64,000 nucleotides of DNA from positions 22,052-86,051 of the forward strand of contig DIZL01000001.1 of the NCBI GenBank assembly GCA_002429385.1. Reading direction: 5' to 3'. Positions 16,204 through 26,200 of this stretch are shown in pieces (position 1 is the stretch's first letter; each line of letters opens with the position of its first letter). The notes under the pieces are model-generated. The model did no database searches. It was given only the letters and a program-made list of their open reading frames with translations, and was not told the origin of the DNA. The position numbers and the translations under genes are program-made. Origin of the DNA: Prolixibacteraceae bacterium UBA6029. GTDB lineage: Bacteria; Bacteroidota; Bacteroidia; Bacteroidales; Prolixibacteraceae.

Positions 16204-16752
16204 ATGAACAACGCATATAGCATATTGTCATTAACTGGTCCCTGGCTCTCACTCGTGAAATTTGTTTCAGGAGTTGATAAGGAAACACTGGCCTGGATCG
16301 TTCTTTTGCAGGCCATCCTGCTGATTCTCCTGCTGGGGATTGTAGTTCAGAAATATTTCAGGGGAAAGAGGCCAACCTTCTTTTTCAGGCTCTTACGGAA
16401 AGTAAAGCTTGATGTATTGCTTGAAAAGGACAGGGTTTTTCGCCCTCAGGTTCTGACCATGACCATCCGTAACATTGGAAAATACGATGCCGACATTGAT
16501 GCCCCTGTTTTGGAATACCGTAAGATATGGTCCACACGGCGTTTCAAGCTGAATGGTTACAATGGCAAACAAATTTACCCGATGTATATTGGTTCTGAAA
16601 AGAGCCACCAGTTAAGCATTGAAACATCGACCTTTCACATGTACGACCGGGAAGTGAAAAAGTACTATTGGGCACGGATTTTGGTAACTGATGCTGAAGG
16701 CCGTAAATGGAAATCGAACAGCGTGAAACTAAGGAAGAGTTTGGTCACTTAA
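16204..16752 (+). CDS. Orphan single-pass membrane protein
   Basis: A 182-residue protein with one strong membrane helix at about residues 28-50 (TLAWIVLLQAILLILLLGIV), a basic stretch (RGKRP) and then a soluble domain rich in beta strands (LTMTIRNIGKYDADID, SHQLSIETSTFHM, YYWARILVTDAEG). No family is recognised. The helix-then-basic order puts the C-terminal domain in the cytoplasm under the positive-inside rule. It is a single gene with low-complexity DNA behind it. Confidence 0.65.
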   Translation: MNNAYSILSLTGPWLSLVKFVSGVDKETLAWIVLLQAILLILLLGIVVQKYFRGKRPTFFFRLLRKVKLDVLLEKDRVFRPQVLTMTIRNIGKYDADIDAPVLEYRKIWSTRRFKLNGYNGKQIYPMYIGSEKSHQLSIETSTFHMYDREVKKYYWARILVTDAEGRKWKSNSVKLRKSLVT

Positions 16753-17060
16753 AGACAGCGGAAAAAGGAGCATGGAGCATGGAGCACGGAGCATGGAGCA
16801 CGGGAAAAGGGAAAGGGAAATAGGAGTGGTGCTGAAACAAATTCAGCATGACGGCGCGTCTCGGGACGGCATGACAAGTTAAGGGAGTCATCGGGAGAGT
16901 AGGTAAGGTATATGAAGATTTGGTGTCCGCCAGTTGGCGGATGGTGTTTTAGAGTCTTGGTGGCAAGATTGGTTGGGCATCTATCATAAGCATTACAATC
17001 CCTTTTATGGGATCAAAAATTAAATGAAACTACTCGTTTCTTAATAGGAAAAATGAACTC
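16753..17060. other. Gene-free stretch with a purine-rich repeat and a small hairpin
   Basis: GGAGCATGGAGCACGGAGCA-type units cover about 16759-16824 and grade into GGGAAAAGGG. A hairpin TCCGCCA-GT-TGGCGGA lies at 16926-16941. No coding frame or RNA gene is visible before the pullulanase start. Confidence 0.6.
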
Positions 17061-19040
17061 ATGATAAGAGACTGGAGATTTAATGGTGTTGATTTTTCGA
17101 CTTACCCCTATTATGGAGGTGACGATCTGGGTGTGACCTGGTCGAAAGAAAAGACACTTATACGAATATGGGCTCCAACGGCTACTGCCGTTGAATTAAA
17201 CATCTACAAGCAGGGTCAGGGAGGTTCACCCATACGGATCGACCAGTTTGAAAAGTCGGAATGTGGGGCCTGGACAATTCAGTTGAATGGTGATTTAAAC
17301 GGATATTACTATACGATCAAGGTCAACGATGGAAGCTGGCTGAACGAAACCCCCGGGGTAGATGCACGTGCGGTTGGAATCAACGGGAAACGTGGTTTGA
17401 TATTTAATCCTGAGGAAACGAACCCTGAGGGTTGGAAAGACGATCAGCGAATCAAATGTGATCATGCCTCGGATGCCATAATCTATGAGTTGCATGTGCG
17501 TGATTTCTCGATTGATCCTTCCTCAGGAATGAAGAACAAGGGAAAATACCTGGCCTTTACCGAAACGGGAACCCTTTCGCCGGAAGGATTAAAAACAGGA
17601 ATCGATCATTTGAAAGAGCTGGGCATCACACATGTTCATCTGTTACCGGTAGCTGATTTCCTGACAGTGGATGAGCAGGTGCCCGATAAGTCGTATAACT
17701 GGGGCTACGATCCACTGAATTTCAATGCACCCGAAGGCAGCTACGCCACCGATTCAAATTCCACAGCTCGGATACTTGAACTGAAAATGCTTGTTCAATC
17801 ACTTCACCAGGAAGGAATAGGGGTTATTTTTGATGTGGTTTACAATCACACCGCTTATACACGCAGGTCTTATTTTAATCAGACTGTTCCGGGATATTAT
17901 TACCGGCAGAGAACAAATGGCACGTTTTCGAATGCAAGCGGCTGCGGCAATGAAGTAGCTACCGAGCGAAACATGGTGCGTAAATACATCATCGATTCGC
18001 TGTATTACTGGGCCACAGAATTTCATTTGGATGGTTTCAGGTTCGACCTGATGGGAATCTATGACCTGGACACCATGAACCAGATCAGGGTGAGGATGGA
18101 TACTATTTCACCCACTATTTTATTGTATGGCGAAGGCTGGGCGGCCGATAAGAGTCCCATGAATGAAGCATGGCGTGCGGTCAATACCAATGTGTCGCGT
18201 CTTTTTCGTATTGCAGCCTTTAATGATGATTTTCGGGATGGCATCAAAGGAACCCTTTCGGAAAAAAACAGCAAGGGATTCGTAAGCGGACAGGTCACCC
18301 AGGAGGAAAACATCAAGTTCGGGATTGCTGCGGCCTGTTTCCATCCGCAGATTGAATATGATTATGTGGAACATTCAAAATCACCCTGGGCAGCCGAACC
18401 CTGGCAATGCATCAATTATAATTCGTGTCACGATAATCAGACCCTGTACGACAAGCTGAGTTCAAGTTGCTGTCCAAAGGCCAGCGAAGAAGAAGTAAAA
18501 CGTATGGTCATGATGGCAGGCGCCCTGGTGCTGACTTCGCAGGGCATTCCGTTTCTTCATGCCGGAGAAGAAATGGCCCGTACCAAGCTGGGCGACCACA
18601 ACTCGTATAAGTCACCCGACCGGATTAACCGGATCGACTGGACACGGAAAAGCGAATACAACGAGATATTCAGGTATTACCAGGCGCTGATTGCTTTGCG
18701 TAAGACTCATCCGGCTTTCCATATGAACTGGGCCAGCCTGATTCGCAAACACCTTATTTTCCCTTCAGATTATCAACCCGGAGTGGCGTCCTACAGTTTG
18801 GTCAATCACGCCAACGATGATCCCTGGAAAACCATCTTGGTAGTCTTTAACGGGAACCGTAATGAAGTTGCGTTTAAACTGCAGCCACAGATACATTGGA
18901 GGATCATTGCCCTGGATACTTCTATTAATCCTGACAGCACCGATTATATATATGGAGACGAGATCCAGGTTCCGGGAATTTCCATGCTCATGCTGGTTGA
19001 GGATTATTTCAGTCCCTCCATGCAGTTTGGGGAAGGATAG
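17061..19040 (+). CDS. pulA: Type I pullulanase (GH13)
   Basis: Debranching enzyme cleaving alpha-1,6 links in pullulan, glycogen or starch dextrins. The 659 residues begin with a CBM48-like domain (about 20-110: TLIRIWAPTATAVELNIYK), followed by the catalytic barrel. Diagnostic motifs are YNWGYDP (type I pullulanase), DVVYNHT (region I), DGFRFDLMG with the nucleophile Asp (II), YGEGWAADK with the acid Glu (III) and NYNSCHDNQTL (IV). No signal peptide is present, so it probably acts on internal glycogen. It is monocistronic and ends in a purine-rich block. Confidence 0.95.
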   Translation: MIRDWRFNGVDFSTYPYYGGDDLGVTWSKEKTLIRIWAPTATAVELNIYKQGQGGSPIRIDQFEKSECGAWTIQLNGDLNGYYYTIKVNDGSWLNETPGVDARAVGINGKRGLIFNPEETNPEGWKDDQRIKCDHASDAIIYELHVRDFSIDPSSGMKNKGKYLAFTETGTLSPEGLKTGIDHLKELGITHVHLLPVADFLTVDEQVPDKSYNWGYDPLNFNAPEGSYATDSNSTARILELKMLVQSLHQEGIGVIFDVVYNHTAYTRRSYFNQTVPGYYYRQRTNGTFSNASGCGNEVATERNMVRKYIIDSLYYWATEFHLDGFRFDLMGIYDLDTMNQIRVRMDTISPTILLYGEGWAADKSPMNEAWRAVNTNVSRLFRIAAFNDDFRDGIKGTLSEKNSKGFVSGQVTQEENIKFGIAAACFHPQIEYDYVEHSKSPWAAEPWQCINYNSCHDNQTLYDKLSSSCCPKASEEEVKRMVMMAGALVLTSQGIPFLHAGEEMARTKLGDHNSYKSPDRINRIDWTRKSEYNEIFRYYQALIALRKTHPAFHMNWASLIRKHLIFPSDYQPGVASYSLVNHANDDPWKTILVVFNGNRNEVAFKLQPQIHWRIIALDTSINPDSTDYIYGDEIQVPGISMLMLVEDYFSPSMQFGEG

Positions 19041-19216
19041 AAGAAGGGAGAAGGGAGAAGGGAAAAAAAGGAGAAGGGAGACCGGAGAAAGGAGAAAGGA
19101 GAAGGAAAAACGGAAAGAGTCATTAGTCATTGGGAAAGAGGATAAAAAAAGAGGAAAGAGGAATAAAGAACATAAGTGGGGTAATTCTTATTCCTTATTG
19201 CTCTTTCCTCTTTCCT
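19041..19216. repeat. Purine-rich low-complexity block with complementary end, between convergent genes
   Basis: AGAAGGGAG and GGAGAAAGGAG units (19041-19110) are followed by GTCATTAGTCATTGG and then by GAGGAAAGAGGAATAA (19151-19166), which pairs with TTATTCC and CTCTTTCCTCTTTCC (19189-19215). The result is a hairpin with an internal bulge. It sits exactly between the converging pulA and ald genes and could stop transcription from both sides. Confidence 0.6.
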
Positions 19217-19228
19217 GATATTTATAAA

Positions 19229-20449
19229 TCAATAAACGGCCAGCAGCAAGTCGATGTCTTTATACGGAAGGTTAAAGTTAGCTGCCAGGGTTGAATTGGT
19301 TAATATTCCGTTGTAAATGTAAACCCCTTTGCGGAAACTCTTCGAGTTCTTGATATAGTTGTCAATTCCCCCAATTTCGCCAATGGCAATGAGGATCGGG
19401 ATCAACACATTGCTGAGGGCAATTGAGGCTGTACGTGCCACTAAAGATGGGAGATTCGGCACACAATAATGTACGACGCCGTGTTCGACAAATGATGGAT
19501 TGTTTAAGTCGGTACACCGTGAAGTTTCGAAGCATCCTCCCTGGCTTACATTTAAATCGATGATGACTGATCCGGGCTTCATCTTTTTCACCATATCTTC
19601 AGTAACCCGAAATGCCGGCGGCACTCCGACAGGCATTGCACCCAACACAGCATCGGCCGATTTGAGCGCTTTTTTCATGACTTTGGGATAGTAAACCGAA
19701 GTAAAGATTGGTTGAGAAAGCTTTTGTTCCAACTTCCGGAGCGAACTGATGTTATCATCGAAGACCTTTACAATGGCACCCAGCCCGAGGGCGGCACGTG
19801 CGGCATACTCTGCGGCTGTACCCGAGCCCAGGATCACCAGTTCAGAAGGTGAGATTCCGGTCACGCTTCCCAGTAATGCGCCTTTACCGTTGCGCGATTT
19901 GCTCATGTATTCGCTGATCACGATAATCGCCGTGCTTCCCGAGATCTGGCTCATGAGCTGAACAATGGGTTTGCTCCCGTCTTCTTCTTCCAGGTATTCG
20001 TAGGCGATGTTGGTTAATTTCTTCTGGAGCAGTTTCCCGATTGACCCGGGGCAATGGGCATTGATCTGGAGATTTGAAATCAGCGCCTGATGGCCTTTCA
20101 GCATGTCGATTTCAGACTCATCGAAGGGAGATACACGCAGGACCATGTCGCATTCAAAGATTTCCTTGCGATCCTTCATGACCTGTGCCCCGGCTTCCCG
20201 ATATTCTTCATCCGAATAACTGGCAGCCATACCGGCTTCCTGCTCAATGAGTATCTCATGCCCATAGGAAACCAACAGTTCAACCGCCTGGGGAGTCAAT
20301 GGAACCCGAAACTCAACCTTTTCTTTATCAGAGGGAATACCAATTTTTATCTTTTTACCTTTTCTCCTTACCTCAAGCATTTCTTCCTTGGGCAACATAT
20401 ATGTTGACCCGGCTTTGGAATGTTCAGTTAATTTGTCCTTTTCAGTCAT
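19229..20449 (-). CDS. ald: Alanine dehydrogenase (Bacteroidota subfamily)
   Basis: Predicted NAD-dependent interconversion of alanine with pyruvate and ammonia. From ATG 20449 the protein has 406 residues; the frame is open to 20590 but that part overlaps tsaE. The NAD fold is clear (VILGSGTAAEYAARAALGLG), as are the N-terminal RVPLTPQAVELL and the C-terminal VHYCVPNLPSLVARTAS. The substrate region reads LRVSPFDESE and LISNLQINAH where classical enzymes have a KEP lysine and a histidine; the Bacteroidota subfamily diverges here, so the substrate is less certain. Genes tsaE and ald are co-directional, 52 bp apart. Confidence 0.82.
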   Translation of the reverse strand: MTEKDKLTEHSKAGSTYMLPKEEMLEVRRKGKKIKIGIPSDKEKVEFRVPLTPQAVELLVSYGHEILIEQEAGMAASYSDEEYREAGAQVMKDRKEIFECDMVLRVSPFDESEIDMLKGHQALISNLQINAHCPGSIGKLLQKKLTNIAYEYLEEEDGSKPIVQLMSQISGSTAIIVISEYMSKSRNGKGALLGSVTGISPSELVILGSGTAAEYAARAALGLGAIVKVFDDNISSLRKLEQKLSQPIFTSVYYPKVMKKALKSADAVLGAMPVGVPPAFRVTEDMVKKMKPGSVIIDLNVSQGGCFETSRCTDLNNPSFVEHGVVHYCVPNLPSLVARTASIALSNVLIPILIAIGEIGGIDNYIKNSKSFRKGVYIYNGILTNSTLAANFNLPYKDIDLLLAVY

Positions 20450-20501
20450 TTTTGCGAGATTGGTTTCATGAACATGGTTATACGCAAAACATTTAAAATA
20501 T

Positions 20502-20924
20502 TTACATTTTTGTGGCTTCGAGATGCCGAACCCCTTTATCACCTTCTTTGATGCTGACGGCCACGATTCCATCGGGCAGCAGGGATTCAATCATTTCGGG
20601 CCATTCGATAAAACAATAATTTCCACTGTAAATATAATCTTCGTACCCGAGATCATAAGCTTCTTCGAGCTTTTTAATCCGGTAAAAGTCAAAATGATAA
20701 ATCACAGATCCATTGGAGGTCGAATATTCATTAATCAGGGCGAAAGTGGGACTTGTCACATAGTCCTTCGACCCTAATTCGCGGCAGATGGCTTTGATCA
20801 GGGTCGTTTTGCCAGCCCCCATAGATCCGTAGAAAGCGAATATACGTTCTTCAGGGAAATGATTGAGCAACAATTTGGCTGTTTCCTGAAGCATTGACAA
20901 ATCTGAAAGTTGTGTCTGAAACAT
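20502..20924 (-). CDS. tsaE: tRNA threonylcarbamoyladenosine biosynthesis ATPase TsaE
   Basis: ATPase that drives the TsaBDE complex making t6A37 on ANN-decoding tRNAs. In 140 residues: Walker A GSMGAGKTT at 33-41, the TSPTFALINEY motif, FDFYRI, and the YCFIEWPEM segment with the Walker B glutamate. It precedes ald on the minus strand. Confidence 0.95.
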   Translation of the reverse strand: MFQTQLSDLSMLQETAKLLLNHFPEERIFAFYGSMGAGKTTLIKAICRELGSKDYVTSPTFALINEYSTSNGSVIYHFDFYRIKKLEEAYDLGYEDYIYSGNYCFIEWPEMIESLLPDGIVAVSIKEGDKGVRHLEATKM

Positions 20925-21014
20925 TGAAAATTAAATTAGTACTGCAAATTAATAAAACTTGGCGAATTTTCATAACACTGACAAACGTTAAAGGTTTGAA
21001 TAAAAAATTTGTGT

Positions 21015-21022
21015 TACTTTTG
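21015..21022 (+). promoter_or_regulatory. Bacteroidota -7 box of gcvH
   Basis: TACTTTTG matches TAnnTTTG exactly, 31 bp before the gcvH ATG. A TTG lies 19 bp upstream (20996-20998), slightly closer than the usual 22. Confidence 0.5.
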
Positions 21023-21053
21023 AACCCTGAAAACCAGATAAAAAATATAGACT

Positions 21054-21434
21054 ATGACTCTGCCCCAAAATTTAAAGTACACCAATGAACACGAATGGAT
21101 TAGTGTTGAAGGTGAAGTTGCCACAGTTGGAATTACCTCATTTGCTCAGGGTGAATTGGGTGACATTGTTTTTGTAGAAATTGAGACCGAAGGTGAAACG
21201 CTTGGAAAGGGCGATACTTTTGGAACAATAGAAGCTGTGAAAACAGTTTCAGATCTGTTTATGCCTGTTGGGGGTGAAGTCCTGGAGATAAATCCATTGT
21301 TGGAATCTTCTCCTGAACTCGTCAACAAAGATCCTTATGGCGAAGGCTGGCTGATCAGGATATCCATTGCCGACACTGCAGAGCTTGATGGTTTATTAAG
21401 CGCAAATGAATATCAGGCGATGCTTGAAGCATAA
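21054..21434 (+). CDS. gcvH: Glycine cleavage system H protein
   Basis: Carries the aminomethyl group on a lipoyl arm between the P, T and L proteins. The 126 residues begin LKYTNEHEWI and carry the lipoylation site Lys63 in IEAVKTVSDL, with the closing NKDPYGEGWLI segment. The other gcv genes are not in the window. Confidence 0.97.
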   Translation: MTLPQNLKYTNEHEWISVEGEVATVGITSFAQGELGDIVFVEIETEGETLGKGDTFGTIEAVKTVSDLFMPVGGEVLEINPLLESSPELVNKDPYGEGWLIRISIADTAELDGLLSANEYQAMLEA

Positions 21435-21440
21435 AAAAAA

Positions 21441-21479
21441 CAAAGCCCTGAAGATTATTCCTCAGGGTTTTGTTCTTTT
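21441..21479. terminator. Terminator between gcvH and amt
   Basis: CAAAGCCCTGA pairs with TCAGGGTTTTG around a short loop and is followed by TTCTTTT on the plus strand; AAAAAAAA precedes it, giving a T tract on the minus strand as well. It fits a bidirectional terminator for the converging genes. Confidence 0.85.
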
Positions 21480-21489
21480 ATAACACTAT

Positions 21490-22728
21490 CTATGCGATAT
21501 CTCGGGCTACTTCGCCATGGTAGCTGAAATCCAGTCCATCTCTTTCTTCCTTTAATGAGGCCTTAACAGGAACAATCCGGTTAATCACTTTCAGGATAAA
21601 TATTGTAAAGAAGAATGCATAGGCTACTGCAAATAGAATTGCCACGATTTCCTTGAACAGGAATCCTATTCCGCCTCCGTAGAAGAGTCCGTCCACCCCG
21701 TTTGGATTGATCGTTTTGGTGGCAAATAGTCCCAGGCAGATGGTGCCGATCACACCACCCATTCCATGAACGCCCCAAACATCGAGCGCGTCGTCCCAAT
21801 CTTTCTTTTCCTTGAATTTAACAGCCAGATAACAGCCAATACCGGCGATGATACCGATGATCACGGCCGACTGGACGGTTACATAACCGGCAGCAGGTGT
21901 GATTGTAGCCAGTCCTGCAACGGCTCCGGTCATCAAGCCTATAAACGATGGCTTTTTCTTGCCTGTGTTCCATTCGATGACTAACCAGGTTACCCCTGCA
22001 AAGGAGGCAGCAATATCGGTATTTAAGAAGGCAGCCACTGTAACATCATTCACGGCCAACTCGCTTCCGGCGTTAAATCCATACCAGCCAAACCATAAGA
22101 GGGCTGTGCCTATGGCGACAAGGGGAATATTGTTGGGTACATGTTTTCGTTCTTTACGGGCGCCTACAAAGTAGACCGAGGCCAGGGCAGCAAATCCTGC
22201 TGTGGCATGAACAACTATTCCGCCTGCAAAATCGAGTACGCCCCAGCTTGCCAGTATTCCACCTCCCCATACCATGTGTACAAAGGGATAGTAGACAAAT
22301 ATCTGCCAGAAGATCAAAAACCAAATATAGGCTCTGAATGAAATCCGGTTAATAAAAGCGCCGGTAATCAATGCCGGGGTAATGATGGCAAACATCATCT
22401 GGTAGGCAATGAAGATATATTCAGGGAAATTTCGATCGGCAGAAAAGACACTCCTGGGGGTAATTCCCTGGAACATGGCCTTGTTCAGATTGCCGATGAT
22501 GCCAAAAAGGTCGGTTCCTTCGGTCATGTTCCCGCTAAAGCAGAGGGAGTAGCCGAAGAAAAACCATAAAACGGTAGTTAGAACCAGAGAGACAAAACTC
22601 TGCATCATGATATTGAGGATGTGTTTCCGGCTTCCCAATCCTCCGTAAAAAAATGCCAGTCCGGGAGTCATCAGCATGACCATGCTGGTGGCTAAAATCA
22701 TAAACGTAGTTAATCCAACATCAAACAT
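21490..22728 (-). CDS. amt: Ammonium transporter Amt
   Basis: Eleven-helix ammonium channel of the inner membrane, 412 residues. Family landmarks are visible: LMTPGLAFFYGGLGSRK near the N-terminus, the two pore histidines in VVHATAGFAAL and VWGVHGMGGVIG, and WFGWYGFNAGS. The cytoplasmic tail is short. No PII (glnK/glnB) gene follows, unlike in many bacteria. A perfect palindrome overlaps its predicted promoter. Confidence 0.96.
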   Translation of the reverse strand: MFDVGLTTFMILATSMVMLMTPGLAFFYGGLGSRKHILNIMMQSFVSLVLTTVLWFFFGYSLCFSGNMTEGTDLFGIIGNLNKAMFQGITPRSVFSADRNFPEYIFIAYQMMFAIITPALITGAFINRISFRAYIWFLIFWQIFVYYPFVHMVWGGGILASWGVLDFAGGIVVHATAGFAALASVYFVGARKERKHVPNNIPLVAIGTALLWFGWYGFNAGSELAVNDVTVAAFLNTDIAASFAGVTWLVIEWNTGKKKPSFIGLMTGAVAGLATITPAAGYVTVQSAVIIGIIAGIGCYLAVKFKEKKDWDDALDVWGVHGMGGVIGTICLGLFATKTINPNGVDGLFYGGGIGFLFKEIVAILFAVAYAFFFTIFILKVINRIVPVKASLKEERDGLDFSYHGEVARDIA

Positions 22729-22744
22729 AAAATGGGGGTTTTAA

Positions 22745-22764
22745 TTTGTTGCGCAACAAAAGTA
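22745..22764 (-). promoter_or_regulatory. amt promoter box overlapping a 16-bp palindrome
   Basis: TTTGTTGCGCAACAAA (22745-22760) is a perfect palindrome starting 17 bp upstream of amt. On the minus strand TACTTTTG (22757-22764), an exact TAnnTTTG box, overlaps its edge. A dimeric regulator bound there would cover the transcription start. The regulator is unknown. Confidence 0.5.
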
Positions 22765-23251
22765 GTTATTTATTCATAACCCCCTGTGTTGATAAGGGGT
22801 GTTTTTAAATGTATGCACATAAAATTATTAATATGTCTATATTCAGACAGGTAGTTGTTAAATAATTAGTATGTTATTGTGAAGTATATCTAAAAACAAC
22901 ATCACTTATAAATTATTCCATACCTCTCCTCAGGATATTTAATTGGATTGTTTGGGAAGGAAGATTTTAAGATAATTCATATTCCATCAAATATAATATT
23001 TGATAAAACACTCATATATAACTTCTTATTAAGTTATTCCATTTGGGGCCATATTTCCAATATAATTAGGGATCAATGAATTTAATTTTATCTTTTAATA
23101 AAAATAATCAGAAATATTAGCATTATCTATTATATTTTATTATATTTAACATTGGAAGTGGAGGAGCTTATATGTTTATCGTTTTCTGATTTTTAAAATA
23201 GAAATAGTTTTAAATCTTAACCTGTTACTGAATAACCAAACCTTGAAACAA
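22765..23251. other. AT-rich intergenic region between divergent genes
   Basis: About 490 bp of very AT-rich DNA between amt and the large secreted protein gene. It should contain the promoter and leader of the latter. I see no coding frame, strong hairpin or RNA gene in it. Confidence 0.5.
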
Positions 23252-26200
23252 ATGATAACTAACCTATTCACAGACAAGCCAACAGATACGAGGTTGGAAA
23301 GACATAATAATCTTACCAGAAGTTTATTCAGCCTTAAAAAACAATCAGTCACGAACTTGTTTGTAAACAAGAGCATTTATTTACTCGTAATTGGAATTTG
23401 CCTTTCGTTTATAGGGAATGCCCAGGTTTCAAAATCGGTAATTACAACTGCCGGGAGGTTGGCGGCTGCATTAACTACTGCAGAACTTCAAACGGTTACA
23501 GATCTGGCAATAACCGGAACAATTGATGCACGGGATTTTAAAGCTATGCGGGATGATATGCCCTTACTTGCTGTTTTGGATTTAAGCGAGGTAACGATTA
23601 CCGCTTATTCTGGTGTAAATGGAACTTTTTCCCTGGGGAATTTTGATTTTCCGGCAGATGAGGTTCCATATTCCGCATTTTATGATAGCAATTCAGTTGG
23701 TAAATATAGTTTAACCTCGGTGGTACTTCCTAAATCAATAAATTCAATCGGGAAATTTGCTTTTAGGGACTGCATAGGTATAACCTCATTCATTATCCCG
23801 GGTGTGATTAATTCGATTGGAGATTATGCTTTTGGAAGTTGCCGGGGACTAACTTCATTTGACATTCCTGAAGGGACTAAATACATTGGGGTATTGGCTT
23901 TTGAAGATTGCAGCCAAATGACAAACCTGAAAATCCCTTCAACAGTAAGAGCAATTGGTGATGGTGCATTTATGTCGTTTAACGGGATGATAGTGGTAGA
24001 CGCAAACAATCTGAAATACTCGAGCAAGGATTGGGTGTTGTTTAATAAAAATCAAACGGCATTGTTACAATGTCCAATTTCCAAAAAAGGGAACTATATC
24101 ATTCCGGCATCAGTTACTTCAATCGGAACTTATGCATTTTATGCCTGTAACAAATTGACTTCGATTACTATTCCAACATTGGTAACTACCATTGGGAAGG
24201 AAGCTTTTGTCAGGTGTACCGAAATTACTTCACTGACTATTCCGTCATCTGTAAATTCTGTTGGTCCGCAAGCTTTTTGGGGTTGCATAAATTTGCTTTC
24301 TATAACTTCTCAAGGTGTAAATCCATGCTCATTTGGTTCTTCTTTTGAGGTTTTTGGAGAGGTAGACAATACTTCCTGCATATTATATATTCCATATGGA
24401 ACTGCATCGCTTTACAAAAACGCCAGTCAATGGCAGGATTTTACAAATATTATTGAAAAGACAGGCTTTTATCTGTCTGCAACAACAGCAAATATAGAAT
24501 CAGCGACGGGAAGTGATGCCAAAATTGATGTGTCCGCCAATGTTGTCTGGACTGCAAGTTCTGATCAAACATGGCTTACAGTTAGTCCATTAAATGGAAC
24601 CGGAATAGGACAAAAGCTAACTTTTACTGCTGATGCCAATCCATTGTTCACAGAAAGAATAGCAAAAGTAACTGTTTCAGCACCTGGAGTAGAATCACAG
24701 GCAATTACTATAACACAAAATAAACAATCTTCCATAAAAAACTATAAAGTTACTCCAGGGAGTATATCGACTTTAAGTTCGTACGAATTAAATAATATTA
24801 CCAGCCTAACCCTTACAGGCACTATTGATGCCCGTGATTTTAAGACCATACGTGATAAAATGCCCTTACTGGCAGTATTGGATATAGGGGGTGTGAGTAT
24901 TGCAGAGTATATCGGGAGCGATGGGACAAGTATCTGGAACAATAGTAATTATCCGGCGAATACAATTCCAGAATCTGCATTTATGGATGGAAACTGGAAA
25001 GGGAAAACCGGATTAACTTCTATAGTCCTTCCTTCTTCCATGACTGCTTTCGGATTATATTCTTTTGGGAATTGCTCTGGAGTAACTGCTATTTCAATTC
25101 CACCATCGGTAACTAATTTGGGAAGTAATGTTTTTAATGGATGTGCCGGTTTAACATCTGTTATTATTCCTTCATCGGTTACAAATACGGGAAATAGTAC
25201 TTTTGCCGGATGTAAAAGTTTGACATCGGTTAATATACCCTCTTCAATCATCACTATTGGTGAATTGACTTTTGGTTCTTGTATTGGATTAACTTCCATT
25301 ACCATTCCTGCATCGGTAGATACCATTAGAAGTTCTGCTTTTACTGGTTGTACAGGATTAACTTCTATAAGCATTCCGTCATCTATAACTTCGATGGGTA
25401 GTTATGTTTTTTCAGGCTGTAGTGGATTAAAATCATTCTCCTTTCCTCCATCGGTAACTAAAATTGAGAGTAACACTTTTTCAAAATGTAATGGTTTATC
25501 TGAGATCACTATTCCATCCTGGATAACAACAATTGGAGAGGCCGCTTTTAATGAATGTAAAGGTCTGACTTCAGTTACCATTCTTTCTCCTAAAACGACC
25601 TTGGGAAATTGGGCATTCGGGAATTGCACCAAATTATCTTCTTTAACAGTCCCATGGATAGTTCCTCCCGGATTAGAGGACTATACCTTATCTGCAGTCA
25701 ACCGCAATACATGTAACTTATATGTACCATTCGGAACGGCCAAACTATATGCAGCCGATGTGCAGTGGGGCACCTTTATGCATATAATTGAATATGGTAC
25801 TGGCTTTAGTTTAAGCACAAATACATCAAAAGTGGAATCTGCAGCAAGAAGTACTTCAACTATTGAAGTAACCGCCAATATCAATTGGACTGCAAATTCA
25901 GATCAAACATGGCTTATCGTTAGTCCATTAAACGGAACCGGAATAGGACAAAAATTAACTTTTACTGCTGATGCCAATCCATTATTTACATCAAGAACAG
26001 CTACCGTAGAAGTATCAGCTACAGGTCTGGAACCACAATTTGTAACTGTGACCCAAAATACAAAACAAGACATACCTGTCAATCCTGGTGATTCGACCAA
26101 TGTCGGGAATGATGATTGGAACGATCATAACCTGATCAAAAACTGGAATTTTACTACTGACCTTACCTATTGGGGTGGCTGGTGGGATGGTGCTACTCAA

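Noticed and set aside
20450..20590. N-terminal extension of alanine dehydrogenase
   Set aside because: It overlaps tsaE, is Cys- and aromatic-rich unlike the family, and a good ATG lies at 20449 just outside tsaE.
24949..25374. 141-codon minus-strand frame inside the leucine-rich protein gene
   Set aside because: It is the antisense of regular LRR codons; long antisense frames arise from the repeat and a real gene occupies the other strand.
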